DNA of 64,000 nt, taken from assembly GCA_905221605.1 (NCBI GenBank), contig CAJNDS010000319.1, forward strand, positions 77,001 to 141,000, given 5' to 3'. The translations under genes and the position numbers were made by a program. Below the pieces are notes generated by a model. That model did no database searches, was not told the origin of the DNA, and was given only the letters and a program-made list of their open reading frames with translations. Source of the DNA: Symbiodinium natans (Eukaryota; Sar; Dinophyceae; Suessiales; Symbiodiniaceae). Shown here one piece after another: positions 40,669 through 49,788 of this stretch; the first letter of the stretch is position 1, and each line of letters starts with the position of its first letter.

Positions 40669-42897
40669 TCACACAGTGCGCGCAAAGGTGGTTGTGATTG
40701 ATGCGGTACCGGATACAACCGTTGCGGCCGCACTAGCCCGCATGAGCCCCTTAATGGCAGCCCAGTGAGCAGTGGCTGCGTCATACCACTCATTTCGGGG
40801 ACGTTTTGGCCCATGCTTGGTGGGTGTGGTGCTGATCCCTTTCCAATGCACATCGAAGATGACTGGCAGTCGGAAAGGGGCTGAGACATCCACTTCTCGC
40901 AAAGCTGCAAGGTCAGTGGTTCGCAGCTCCGAGAAGCGCCAATCATTCACCTGTGCCTCGGGTTCGTCCTCCGCATCCGACATGTCATCCATCGGGCAGG
41001 GAGAGCCTTCGTTAGTTTCGGAAGAGATGCTGACGACCTCCGGCGAGGTTGCTGCAGTGTTCACTTCCACAGGCGCAGCCATGGGCGAGGAGAGCAAGCA
41101 CTCTAGGGGCAACACTCGCCGTAGAAAAACAGCCATTCTATGAGAAGTGTCAGGCCATTCCAAGTTATAAACTGACCAAAAGTGTTCAATGTTTTGGTTG
41201 GCCACCGAGGCCGCAAGGGCAAGCCGGATGGCGTCAAGGAAATGGGCAGGGGGGAGGTCCGGCCTAAATTCTTGATAGTGCCTTTGCCCAAGTGTCTCTG
41301 TGCCCTGCAGCGTGATGCCTAGGAACGTATTCAGGTTGGGCTGGGCAAGCCTGGCCTTTTCCACGTCCGTGTGCTTAGCAGCTGCGGCCCATGCCTGCAA
41401 GGCTTCTTGGGAGGCTTGGCCAGTGACTTGTGGCAGTCCACTGTGCGCGTCCATCACATATTTGGTAGTAGGGCACTTGGGACACCGATAAGCGCGGCCA
41501 GCTAAGAAGGCCACCATGGCTGCGGGCGGCACATTGATCTGCAGGTCAGTAATTTTATTGTCAGATTCAGGAAAACCAATAACAATGGGCAGCCCGGCCG
41601 TTCGCTCCAGGGGACCTTTTTGGTGGGACTCGAATGCGAGCAGAAGTGCACCCAGCCAATAATCTGGGTCAGCGTAGCTGAGCATTGCAGGAAAACTGGC
41701 ATTGATGACACTCGGCAAGTTCGACACCGCAGAGAAAAGATCCGCGATGTACTGCGCTGTGGTAAGAAAGCCATACCCCACCAGGGACTCCGAAAGCCTT
41801 GCTTTGTCCAGCTGCGGGACCGGGCAATCCAACATTACAGCAAGGTCGAAATGCTGCAATGCCCCCGACAGTCTAAGACACTGCGTGATGATAGGGTCAT
41901 AAACCTTCAAATACGCCGCCGGAAACGTTTCAGGCAGATGCAGTAGCGTGTCCGCAATTCCGATCAGCATCTCCGAGTCTTGCAGCTGGTTCGGTATGCC
42001 GTTCAAAAACACCTCATAGGCCCTATATGCCCGAAGCTGCTGGCAGTGTGTTGTGAGGTGTTGCGAGTCACGCAGGCTCATGTAGGGCCGAGGTTTGACA
42101 TTCTTACCAAAGTGATGTCCCGCTGCAAGTGCGCGCCACATGAGATCACAGACCGAGCCTGTGTTGCTCTGCATGATGGGGGCGCTGGGGTCGCGGGTGC
42201 CGCTGGGCTCGCTAGGCCCTCGAGGCTTGGCTTTTGGTGGTTCCAGATGCTGAGAGCCGTCTTTGTCCAAAACGAGAGGCCGACTTTCCTTGCGAGCTTG
42301 GACAGCGGGCACAGGCCTGGCGGGGATGGGCGACGGGCCATGGGGAGGCATAGGGAGATACGATTTGGGTTCCGTCAGGCCAAGTGAGTCCGTGGGAGAC
42401 TTAGCGCAAGGGGGCTGTGATGCCTCAACCGTCCTAATCCCCTCCGGAAATGTTGAGTGCGTGGGCCGTGTCCGGGGGCTGGGTGGACGTCGTACGCCAG
42501 GCGGTGGGTCCCTAATGTTGCCTCCACTACGGGGTGGACACGAGGCGGCGCTACTCCCTCCGATCCTGTGGGCAACTTCACCAGAGGGAGTCGTCACACA
42601 AGCATCCAGAGCACTAGGACTCACGACCGGCACAACCGCAGGCTCTGTCGTTGCAGGCTCCTTCTTCAGTGGTCCTCTCTCCCGCGTTGGGGTGCCGCAG
42701 GGTGTTCGGGAAACGTCCCGTTTAGCTGCGGGAGGTGGGCTGACAGCTGCCGCAATGGAGCCCCCCGCGGCCCGAGGCTTGAGCCATGGTGTACCCCACC
42801 GCTCACCACGGCGCGCGTTGGTGATAGCCTCGCTTTGGGCTGGTGACTGCAGCGGCGTAAGAACCTCGACCGCAGTGATGCAGGGGTGGGGCTTCAA
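40669..42897 (-). CDS. Unknown protein family, 742 codons, with a decayed paralogue at 1219-2300
   Basis: The first 245 residues are Pro/Arg/Ser-rich. The rest looks folded: LMWRALAAGHHFGKNVKPRP, YWLGALLLAFESHQKGP, ITDLQINVPP, LAGRAYRCPKCP (a possible CxxC), TLGQRHYQEF, EHFWSVYNLEWPD, NEWYDAATAHWAAIKGL. The opening codon is TTG and the frame overlaps the helicase frame by 95 bases. It probably continues from that frame through an indel at about 42890. I recognise no domain. Selection on this part is suggested by the conservation of the same blocks in the dead copy at the window start, where the C-terminus continues differently after KGLARA. Confidence 0.6.
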   Translation of the reverse strand: MKPHPCITAVEVLTPLQSPAQSEAITNARRGERWGTPWLKPRAAGGSIAAAVSPPPAAKRDVSRTPCGTPTRERGPLKKEPATTEPAVVPVVSPSALDACVTTPSGEVAHRIGGSSAASCPPRSGGNIRDPPPGVRRPPSPRTRPTHSTFPEGIRTVEASQPPCAKSPTDSLGLTEPKSYLPMPPHGPSPIPARPVPAVQARKESRPLVLDKDGSQHLEPPKAKPRGPSEPSGTRDPSAPIMQSNTGSVCDLMWRALAAGHHFGKNVKPRPYMSLRDSQHLTTHCQQLRAYRAYEVFLNGIPNQLQDSEMLIGIADTLLHLPETFPAAYLKVYDPIITQCLRLSGALQHFDLAVMLDCPVPQLDKARLSESLVGYGFLTTAQYIADLFSAVSNLPSVINASFPAMLSYADPDYWLGALLLAFESHQKGPLERTAGLPIVIGFPESDNKITDLQINVPPAAMVAFLAGRAYRCPKCPTTKYVMDAHSGLPQVTGQASQEALQAWAAAAKHTDVEKARLAQPNLNTFLGITLQGTETLGQRHYQEFRPDLPPAHFLDAIRLALAASVANQNIEHFWSVYNLEWPDTSHRMAVFLRRVLPLECLLSSPMAAPVEVNTAATSPEVVSISSETNEGSPCPMDDMSDAEDEPEAQVNDWRFSELRTTDLAALREVDVSAPFRLPVIFDVHWKGISTTPTKHGPKRPRNEWYDAATAHWAAIKGLMRASAAATVVSGTASITTTFARTV

Positions 42898-44155
42898 AGA
42901 GGTCCAGCCCTACTTTGCGTTCCGCAGGCAGCACGATGCTGGCTACTGTCCGTTCTCGGAAGGCTTGCTTGCGTAATGCCTTTGCAACGGCAGGGCCATC
43001 CATGCTCCACAAGCTGGCTTGTGTGCGCACATATTCCGCGCATTCAATCAAGCCTCCGGTTGCGCAGGCCGCCATTTGGAAGCATGCACCTATACCATCA
43101 GAGTAGTGCGGTGCCACGAAAACCAAAGCCCCAAGTCCTCTCGTGAAGGAGGAGGTGGCTCGGGCAAACCCTGCCTCGCTACTAAACAGGAATCCAGAAG
43201 CCCGACAAGTCACAAAGACACCTATCCCAAATGTGGGGCCAGTGGAGCAAGCCGTGGTGATAGCGCCGAAGAAGCGTTTAAGGGACCCTATGTGATTCAT
43301 GAGGAAGGTCCGAAACGTCACAAGGCTCCAAGTGGTGGGCGCGCCAGTCAGCGGGAAATCTTGCGCGGTTTGGCAGGCTTCAAGTAGGCTCATATCGTCA
43401 TCGCCCAGTGGGTCTGCGGGGAGACTCGACTGCAGCATAAACTTCATTTGAGTAACAATCCTGGCATACTGAGAGACCATCCCGATAGGGGAGTCAGGAT
43501 AAACCTGGTGCCCAAAAGTGAGCACAATGTCCGCCAGGACCATGCTGAGGTCGTAGCTTCTGCCTAATTTGGTTTGGGTCTCATCCTGATCTGGCACCCG
43601 TACCCATCGGCACGTTTCCATCCACCTGCCTGCAAAGCTACGCAGTGGCCGCCCGAGCAGGTGCTGCATCGTGGGACCAGGTGGCATAAGTAGCCGAGGG
43701 ACCCCGCCTGTCAGATCGAAGCGGCACGCCTCCGAGTACCGACATGCGTATAGAATGGCAGCAATCTCAGGAGGGAGGCGCATGGATGAACAGAGCGAGA
43801 GGTTGATAGCCGGTCCGACAATGGCCTTCAGCCCGGCGGCCTGCATGACTGTCTCGGCTTGCTTCGGTTTGACGATGCTCATACAGAGAATCGAATCCAG
43901 CATCGAGACCGCTGAGAACAACACTTCTGACGCTCCAGAGGAACGGCGGGGCTTGCCCCAAGAGGGCATCTCGCCTTGCCCCTTTTTCCACGGGCCGGAA
44001 CTTTGTTCCGTTTGCCGCAAAAGGGCCGCAGGCAAGGTGGCTGGCGTGTGGAGGTCGGCAGGGACCGCATTGACCACAAATCTTTTGCTCCAACAACTCC
44101 GTGACGAAGTGGTAATTGGGCCGCGATCCTCCAGCGGGCTGTCTGTGGTCGCCAA
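42803..44155 (-). CDS. SF1 helicase, C-terminal half (motifs IV-VI), in a shifted frame
   Basis: 450 codons opening at TTG. Coding sense appears from about residue 27. It carries, in order, SLCSSMRLPPEIAAILY (about 113-130; the 'YRM..' motif region of Upf1-like helicases), IGMVSQYARIVTQM (about 222; motif V-like), TAQDFPL (about 262; where Upf1 relatives have the QG motif) and FFGAITTA (about 298; motif VI-like, with the usual Arg replaced). The end (GLDLFEAPPLHHCGRG) leads into the next frame. Motifs I and II are in the 43879-48507 frame and motif III in a third frame, at 44131-44160 (MIGDHRQPAGG). Two indels therefore split the helicase domain. Confidence 0.65.
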   Translation of the reverse strand: MATTDSPLEDRGPITTSSRSCWSKRFVVNAVPADLHTPATLPAALLRQTEQSSGPWKKGQGEMPSWGKPRRSSGASEVLFSAVSMLDSILCMSIVKPKQAETVMQAAGLKAIVGPAINLSLCSSMRLPPEIAAILYACRYSEACRFDLTGGVPRLLMPPGPTMQHLLGRPLRSFAGRWMETCRWVRVPDQDETQTKLGRSYDLSMVLADIVLTFGHQVYPDSPIGMVSQYARIVTQMKFMLQSSLPADPLGDDDMSLLEACQTAQDFPLTGAPTTWSLVTFRTFLMNHIGSLKRFFGAITTACSTGPTFGIGVFVTCRASGFLFSSEAGFARATSSFTRGLGALVFVAPHYSDGIGACFQMAACATGGLIECAEYVRTQASLWSMDGPAVAKALRKQAFRERTVASIVLPAERKVGLDLFEAPPLHHCGRGSYAAAVTSPKRGYHQRAPW

Positions 44156-47100
44156 TCATGACATCGAGTGCATGCTTGATGTGCGCCAAGGATGGTGTTG
44201 GAACCCGGTGTGCCCAATTGCTGGGCTTCATCTCGGAGGAGCAACTCAACATCCTTTAGACGGTTAATGAGCTGCGAGTAGGGAAAGCTAAGCCTTGCCA
44301 CAATCGTACCATGCGTCGTGGCTACAAGTAGCCCCCGGTACAAATCGTGCACATCAAAGGGGAGCTTATGTGTGTCCTTCTCCTTGTTACCCGGTATGCG
44401 AACGATGCGGCTGCGAACAAATTCATTGCTAGCAGTCGTGAGCCTATCAACCGCCTCGACATAGGCACGAACCGATTCATTGCCATGAGCGGTGTACAGG
44501 GTAAGCCGGTTCGTCAGGCACGCAAGAAGAACTCCTAAAAACGCGCAGGATCGTGTCTTCCCGCTGCCAGGCGCCCCCGTTATGAATACAGAAGTACGAT
44601 TAGCGGCCAGGCCGTACGAGCACGCTCCCAGCAGCGCTGCCAGGTGTCCATCCGCCCCCCAAAAGGTATCACATAGGCACGTAAGGAAGGCGGGACCAAC
44701 TGCGAGCGCAAAGATGCTGGCGCGAGTCCTCGGATCGTGCTCGTTACTCAACGAGTCCTGGGACAGGCGTAGACGCTCCGCATGCCACAGCGCAGGAGTC
44801 CGGGCGTCCTCCTGGCCGGGCAGCGGAGAGTCAGGCAGCGTGGCTAACACGCCACTCAGCAGCGTCGGCGTCCATTCTTTGCGATAGGTTTGTTCCTCCG
44901 CAAGCCAAAGGTTAAGGATGCTTTGCAGGGTGTTGGAAGCCCCCGGACCCGCAGTAGGCGATGCCTGCGCAGCTTGCGTTGCGTGCTTGCCTCTGAAGAC
45001 TTGGCAGACCTCCGGGTGAATGAGCTGAGCCCATGTGTCGTGCCAGTTCCCTCTCACCACCAGCCCGATAATGAGGACAAGCACTAGATCCGTGAGAAAG
45101 CCCGGCAACCAATGTGGCTGCCGGATGGCATCAAGAGGCGAGTCTTCTAGCGGAACGCCCAATGCAACATGTTGCCTTTCCCTAGGCATGTGTAACAGGG
45201 CATCCCAAAGCGGGGTAGAGGCTCCTCCGGGCAGAACTTCAAGCTGGCTGACTCTCGGCAATGAGGGTCGTTGCGCGAATTGGTTGTGCTGTTCATCAGT
45301 CAAGAGCAGGGCAATGGTTATATTGACTGGCTGCATGGCCTTACTTTCGCCAGGGCCGGCGGAAAGCTTCTCCGGGGCAAGGAGCTCGATAAACATGCCT
45401 GGGTAGGCCACATCTCCCTTGTCTTCTCTCAAGGTAACCAGCAAAGCAGTGCCCTTGGCCGGCACTTTACCAGCAACAGCAAACCACTTTGTAGCCCAGT
45501 CAGGGACATCCGCCAACTCCGGTGTAAGGAGCATGACCGACGCTCGTGGGTAAACTCGATGGAGAAGGCAGATTGGCCACGTATGCGTGCCGGGCTTTAT
45601 CGCCACAGGGGTGGCGGCCCGCTTGACCGCAGCTTGCTCTGGGTAGTGATACTGTTCCGAGGGCTCCTCCTCGATTTCTGCTTCCGAGGCCATGGCTAAA
45701 AACTGATAACCCAGCATGTCAACCAGGCGTTCTAACGACAGGTGGGGGAGCCACATACCCAAAACAAGCTTCATCGTGGGACCAAGTTCATGATACGGGG
45801 GCGGCAAATCAGCCAGATGCGGCTTGGCATCCGTCAGGAGGACTTGGGCACAGTCAGCACGGAGACTGGCAATGCTCCGGTTCTCAGCGGAAGGTATCCG
45901 GAGAAAAGCCTCCAGATCGGGGCGTTTGATTTGCCGTCCCAGCACGGAGTTGATGAAAGTTTTAGACTTATCCGAAAGCTGGACAGAGCCACACGCAACC
46001 CCCATCAAACCTGCCCGCACTGTGCGATCCATCCGGGGGTCGGCCAGGCCACAAATCTTTTTAGTCAATTCCTTATGCACATAATCCCCCGGCGTGAGCT
46101 GGAATAGCTCTTCACTTTGGACAAAGTGACCATAAGAGTGTCCACCACTGCCAAGTGACTCAGGTCCAGTGAAGTAGTAGAGACGCGCTCCCGCGCCAAT
46201 CGCTTGCATCCTTGCTGCCTGGCTGGGCCGGAAGATACAAAGCTGGTCGCTCTCATGATGGACAAGACTAACAGCGTGCCGCAATTCCGAACCCAGGATA
46301 TATTGCAGCATGGCCCGTGGCATGGCAATGCCGCCCAAACGTGCCTTGATGTGGACAAAATCGCCCTTGCAGTCAGGAAGCTTTTGGCGCTCATGCCAAG
46401 CGATAGCCACAGCAGCGCCCGTATACGACCCAGCAGAGAAACCCGTAACGCACAGTTTGCACTCGCCAGCTCTCCCCGCGGCGAGGCCCACATGCAGAGC
46501 GGTCAGCGCAGCAGTATGTGGCATGTGCAAGTGAGCTAGGGCCGGGCACATTGTCAGGGAGGCTTCTACCGAGCTGATTCTAGCACGAACCGCCGCTGGC
46601 AGACCGCATCCTTCGACCTGAGGGTACAGAGCACGTGCCCACAGCTGGGCGGCTTGGGGCAGGAGCAGCAGTGCATGTGCGGCATTGCCGCTGGTCGAAA
46701 GCAACAACGGGCGTTGTGTGTCCTCATATCGGACTTTTTTGCCCTGGTTGTCCCGGACTGTTTCCATTTCTAAGCCAGTGAGTGCATAGGAATTGGCTGT
46801 GTGAATGATGCTACCCGACACAGTGGAGGGCGCATTCTCGGCCTTCCCATGCATCCCGCTAATGAAAAGCGACCGACATTCCCCTGAGGGGGTTAGGTGA
46901 GGCTTTGGGGGCGGGTACTGGTAGTCAGGAAAGGCAAAGGCTGCCAGGGCTTGTTGCACACGCATGGCAAGTCCATCATCCCAGTATTGACTGAGGCCCA
47001 GCGGCGTGACCTTTATGTCTGCAGCAAAGAGAGGCCACGGCAGATCCACCTGGGCCAGCCAAGCATGCGCAGCGGCAGCAAGAAGAGCAAGCGGCCCAGT

Positions 47101-48507
47101 TGGGGTATTGGGCCGACTGCGCCATTTCGGGGTGGCCCTGCAGGAAGATAGGGCATCTTTCTTCCAAAACATGAGGACTCCAGGGAAGAGCTGGAGCCGC
47201 ACTGGTCCACTGCCCTTTTTCCCAACAGAGGCCCACAGAGGGACGGTGTCCCCGTTGCCCCAGACCGACTCGGGCAGAGTAGGCAGCCGTACCACACTCC
47301 CCCACTGCGGCAAGATGTTTTTGCCTTTGGCACCATATCCATGCACAAAAGGAGGGGGTATAACCTCGGCGTATCGGTTCGCCATGAATAAGTCAGGACC
47401 AGGTAGGATTGCCAAACGGGAGCGCGGGCCGCCGTAACCCATGAGCAAGGGAAGAAATCCCTGTTCATATGGGCCTTGTCCCCATGTTCTGACCCCTCTG
47501 ACCTGCCTGACTGGGGAGGCGCCAAACTGGATGTCTGGCTCTGGCCGGCCAGCAGTAAGGTCGGCCGTTTTCCACGCAACCTCATGTGTGTATCTTCCTA
47601 AAAGTGCCCACGCAAACACAAAGTCAGAGTGCTTGTGAGCAGTGGTTCCGGCAAGAGGGGTGTTGCGTAGACATTGCCGATAATGGATCTGGTCCAACGG
47701 CACCTGCTCATGCATACCAGGCAATGGAGTGGGCACTTCACTGGGCATGATGACTAGCTGCAGGGCTCGGCTCAACGCAGTACCAATGGAGGTCACCGCA
47801 CTAGCGACGTTGCTAGGGATGCAAAAGCGAGGGGGCCGGGGAGTTTTGCCGTCCGGAGCATTCGGGTAGAAGATGACCAATCCCCCATTTGCTTCAAGCT
47901 GGTCCTCGGACGCACAAACCATGCCAATTGAGTTTGGCGATCGGGCCCCACACGGTATGGACCCGTCCGGCGAGCAACTCCACGGCGAGGCTGGAAGCGA
48001 GCCACAGGGCTGTGTCTCGTCCGTCTCGACTTCCATGCTGCCCAGTGACTCCGTCGAGAGGGTATTGGGCAGTAGATCGAGGACTGCAAACCTTCGCAGC
48101 TCTTCTGCTTCCCACCTGGCAGTGAACAAGGTGTCATGGTCAAGCAACATCAAGACCACCCCTGGCGCAAGGACTCTGAGGACTGCCAGAATTTCGGGCC
48201 CCGCCCACGTAAAGTGCACAGAAGCTAACCCCGCTTCCTTGGTGTTCACCAAGATGGGAAACCACCTCTCTTTAAACGGGCCTTCCCACTGCATGCGTGC
48301 TACCAAATGCCGGACAAAGTAGGGGAAATGCGGAATAGACAAGAAGCAGCGACTGTCCGTGACTAAGAGCAGGACATGGGCTCCTGCGGACTCAGCAGCC
48401 CGGAGCTGTGGAAGTAGGCAGCCGAGTGGTGCAGTGCAGTCGATCTCTGGGTGGAGACCTTTCGGCTCAGGCGGTTCGCCAGAAATGGCTCCAGAGGCCA
48501 ATCTCAA
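43879..48507 (-). CDS. Giant multidomain protein: GT-like, hydrolase-like, helicase motifs I-II
   Basis: 1542 codons opening at TTG; the frame is open about 18 codons further back. About 40-145: HVLLLVTDSR ... VVLMLLDHDTLFTARWEAEEL, which looks like a glycosyltransferase DxD region (tentative). About 685-800: TGFSAGSYTG (G-x-S-x-G nucleophile elbow), HHESDQLC and GHSYGHF, a plausible Ser/acid/His set of an alpha/beta hydrolase. About 1305-1430: SF1 helicase, FITGAPGSGKT (Walker A), TLYTAHGNES (Ia), VELLLRDEAQQ (Walker B, DEAQQ). After about residue 1430 the frame is lost: the natural continuation is in another frame. The tail to 43879 is antisense-quality sequence. Reads as part of one larger polypeptide with its neighbours. 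Confidence 0.65.
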   Translation of the reverse strand: MRLASGAISGEPPEPKGLHPEIDCTAPLGCLLPQLRAAESAGAHVLLLVTDSRCFLSIPHFPYFVRHLVARMQWEGPFKERWFPILVNTKEAGLASVHFTWAGPEILAVLRVLAPGVVLMLLDHDTLFTARWEAEELRRFAVLDLLPNTLSTESLGSMEVETDETQPCGSLPASPWSCSPDGSIPCGARSPNSIGMVCASEDQLEANGGLVIFYPNAPDGKTPRPPRFCIPSNVASAVTSIGTALSRALQLVIMPSEVPTPLPGMHEQVPLDQIHYRQCLRNTPLAGTTAHKHSDFVFAWALLGRYTHEVAWKTADLTAGRPEPDIQFGASPVRQVRGVRTWGQGPYEQGFLPLLMGYGGPRSRLAILPGPDLFMANRYAEVIPPPFVHGYGAKGKNILPQWGSVVRLPTLPESVWGNGDTVPLWASVGKKGSGPVRLQLFPGVLMFWKKDALSSCRATPKWRSRPNTPTGPLALLAAAAHAWLAQVDLPWPLFAADIKVTPLGLSQYWDDGLAMRVQQALAAFAFPDYQYPPPKPHLTPSGECRSLFISGMHGKAENAPSTVSGSIIHTANSYALTGLEMETVRDNQGKKVRYEDTQRPLLLSTSGNAAHALLLLPQAAQLWARALYPQVEGCGLPAAVRARISSVEASLTMCPALAHLHMPHTAALTALHVGLAAGRAGECKLCVTGFSAGSYTGAAVAIAWHERQKLPDCKGDFVHIKARLGGIAMPRAMLQYILGSELRHAVSLVHHESDQLCIFRPSQAARMQAIGAGARLYYFTGPESLGSGGHSYGHFVQSEELFQLTPGDYVHKELTKKICGLADPRMDRTVRAGLMGVACGSVQLSDKSKTFINSVLGRQIKRPDLEAFLRIPSAENRSIASLRADCAQVLLTDAKPHLADLPPPYHELGPTMKLVLGMWLPHLSLERLVDMLGYQFLAMASEAEIEEEPSEQYHYPEQAAVKRAATPVAIKPGTHTWPICLLHRVYPRASVMLLTPELADVPDWATKWFAVAGKVPAKGTALLVTLREDKGDVAYPGMFIELLAPEKLSAGPGESKAMQPVNITIALLLTDEQHNQFAQRPSLPRVSQLEVLPGGASTPLWDALLHMPRERQHVALGVPLEDSPLDAIRQPHWLPGFLTDLVLVLIIGLVVRGNWHDTWAQLIHPEVCQVFRGKHATQAAQASPTAGPGASNTLQSILNLWLAEEQTYRKEWTPTLLSGVLATLPDSPLPGQEDARTPALWHAERLRLSQDSLSNEHDPRTRASIFALAVGPAFLTCLCDTFWGADGHLAALLGACSYGLAANRTSVFITGAPGSGKTRSCAFLGVLLACLTNRLTLYTAHGNESVRAYVEAVDRLTTASNEFVRSRIVRIPGNKEKDTHKLPFDVHDLYRGLLVATTHGTIVARLSFPYSQLINRLKDVELLLRDEAQQLGTPGSNTILGAHQACTRCHDWRPQTARWRIAAQLPLRHGVVGAKDLWSMRSLPTSTRQPPCLRPFCGKRNKVPARGKRGKARCPLGASPAVPLERQKCCSQRSRCWIRFSV

Positions 48508-48554
48508 TGGTAGGACGCCGCTAGGGGTGGGCTCAGGGAAATTCTGATTACTTT

Positions 48555-49256
48555 CTAGTGCATTGCGGTCGCCGCAAGGACCTGTGGACCTGGGTGGCTA
48601 GGGACCTGCCACGGTGGCAAGTCGGCTGCAACTGGCGCGGGAGGTGGCCTCCCATGTGGAAGTCGCGGCTCAATCCTACTTACCGCACCCACTGGGTATT
48701 CGCCAACACGTGGAGGAATCGGCGGTATGGGAGGGCGAGGACTATTGTCCGGCCAGCAGACCCTAGGTGGATTAGGTGGTGGAGTTTGCCCGGGCCCGGG
48801 AGACAGGGCTGTCTCCCTACCCACTCCTTGTTCGGTGACAACACTCGCCCAAGGGGGAAGGTCTATCGCGTCACCAGGCAAAGCACTGTGCGTGGACACC
48901 GCTCGCCCCATGAGGGCACTGCTATGCGGCATGATGCCGATGCCTGGCCTCCATGCATGCAGGAGAAAACAGCGAACCGTGGGTTGCCGGGCGAAGCAGA
49001 CGGCGTTGCTGTTTCTCAAAAAGGCAGAGTGGTCCAGACACAACAAAGGTTGTATTTCCGGCGGGAAGTATCGGCACCAACCGGCAACATCGAGTTCGTG
49101 AGGCAGGATGACGCCGGCTTGCATCTGTCTGGTCATTGCGACATCACTGGTCCCTAAAGTGGCAAGTGCAGTGAGTTGCCCTCTCCTGGCAACGTGAACT
49201 TGGAGTGCTTGCGCTCCAACCCGGATCACATACGGTTGACAGGCATACGACTCCAT
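48555..49256 (-). CDS. Unknown protein segment, Pro-rich C-terminus
   Basis: About 233 codons from the ATG at 49256 (frame open to 49268). The first 150 residues look folded (YVIRVGAQALQVHVARRG, MQAGVILPHELDVAGWCRYF, VRCFLLHAWRPG). The last 80 are Pro/Arg-rich. It ends at 48555, 48 bases before the next frame opens. The next frame is open across the gap in a different phase, so one indel may separate two parts of one protein. No family recognised. Confidence 0.5.
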   Translation of the reverse strand: MESYACQPYVIRVGAQALQVHVARRGQLTALATLGTSDVAMTRQMQAGVILPHELDVAGWCRYFPPEIQPLLCLDHSAFLRNSNAVCFARQPTVRCFLLHAWRPGIGIMPHSSALMGRAVSTHSALPGDAIDLPPWASVVTEQGVGRETALSPGPGQTPPPNPPRVCWPDNSPRPPIPPIPPRVGEYPVGAVSRIEPRLPHGRPPPAPVAADLPPWQVPSHPGPQVLAATAMH

Positions 49257-49788
49257 GGCATCACTCACCGAACATGGCAGGCCAAACTCATGTGACTACC
49301 ACACAGACAGCGGACAACCACGAGGCAACCTTCAGACACCAAGATCCCTGAAAAGCCCAAACACCAACAAAGGAGGACACCAAGAAGGGGAGGACCAAAC
49401 CCCAAGCAGAGCACACAGGAGAGAAGAAACAGAGAGGCGAGAAACAAAGAAAAAACCAGTCAGGAGCGTAACAACCCTCAACACAAGGGGCACCTCGTTC
49501 AGTCAGCCAGCCACCCTGAGCTTGAGCCAAGGCACATCCAACGCGCAACCTGAAAAGGAATGCAGCGTGTCGTCGCAGGTGGCTGTTACTTGTGGCTGCA
49601 ATGTGCTGCATGTACAAAGCAATGACCTGGAGACAATGGCATCCTTTACTTTGTCCGTGCACAGTAGTAGCACCAGAATGCAGGCATACCTCGGTTGCTG
49701 GTCTGCCTGTAGCGACAACACAAGGCCCGGCGCGCATAAATCGACTAAAATGGAAAAAAGGGAGGCACTCTCTACCCTGCCCCAACGA
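49257..49788. other. Gap between the hydrolase-like frame and the next frame
   Basis: A minus-strand frame (49288-49785) and a plus-strand frame (49255-49956) both cross this stretch. Neither shows a recognisable motif. It may be a spacer between two genes or an intron. Confidence 0.35.

Noticed and set aside
43879-44600. Helitron-type Rep/helicase
   Set aside because: Motif II is DEAQQ and the later motifs follow the Upf1-like order; no HUH Rep motif or PIF1 signature was found.
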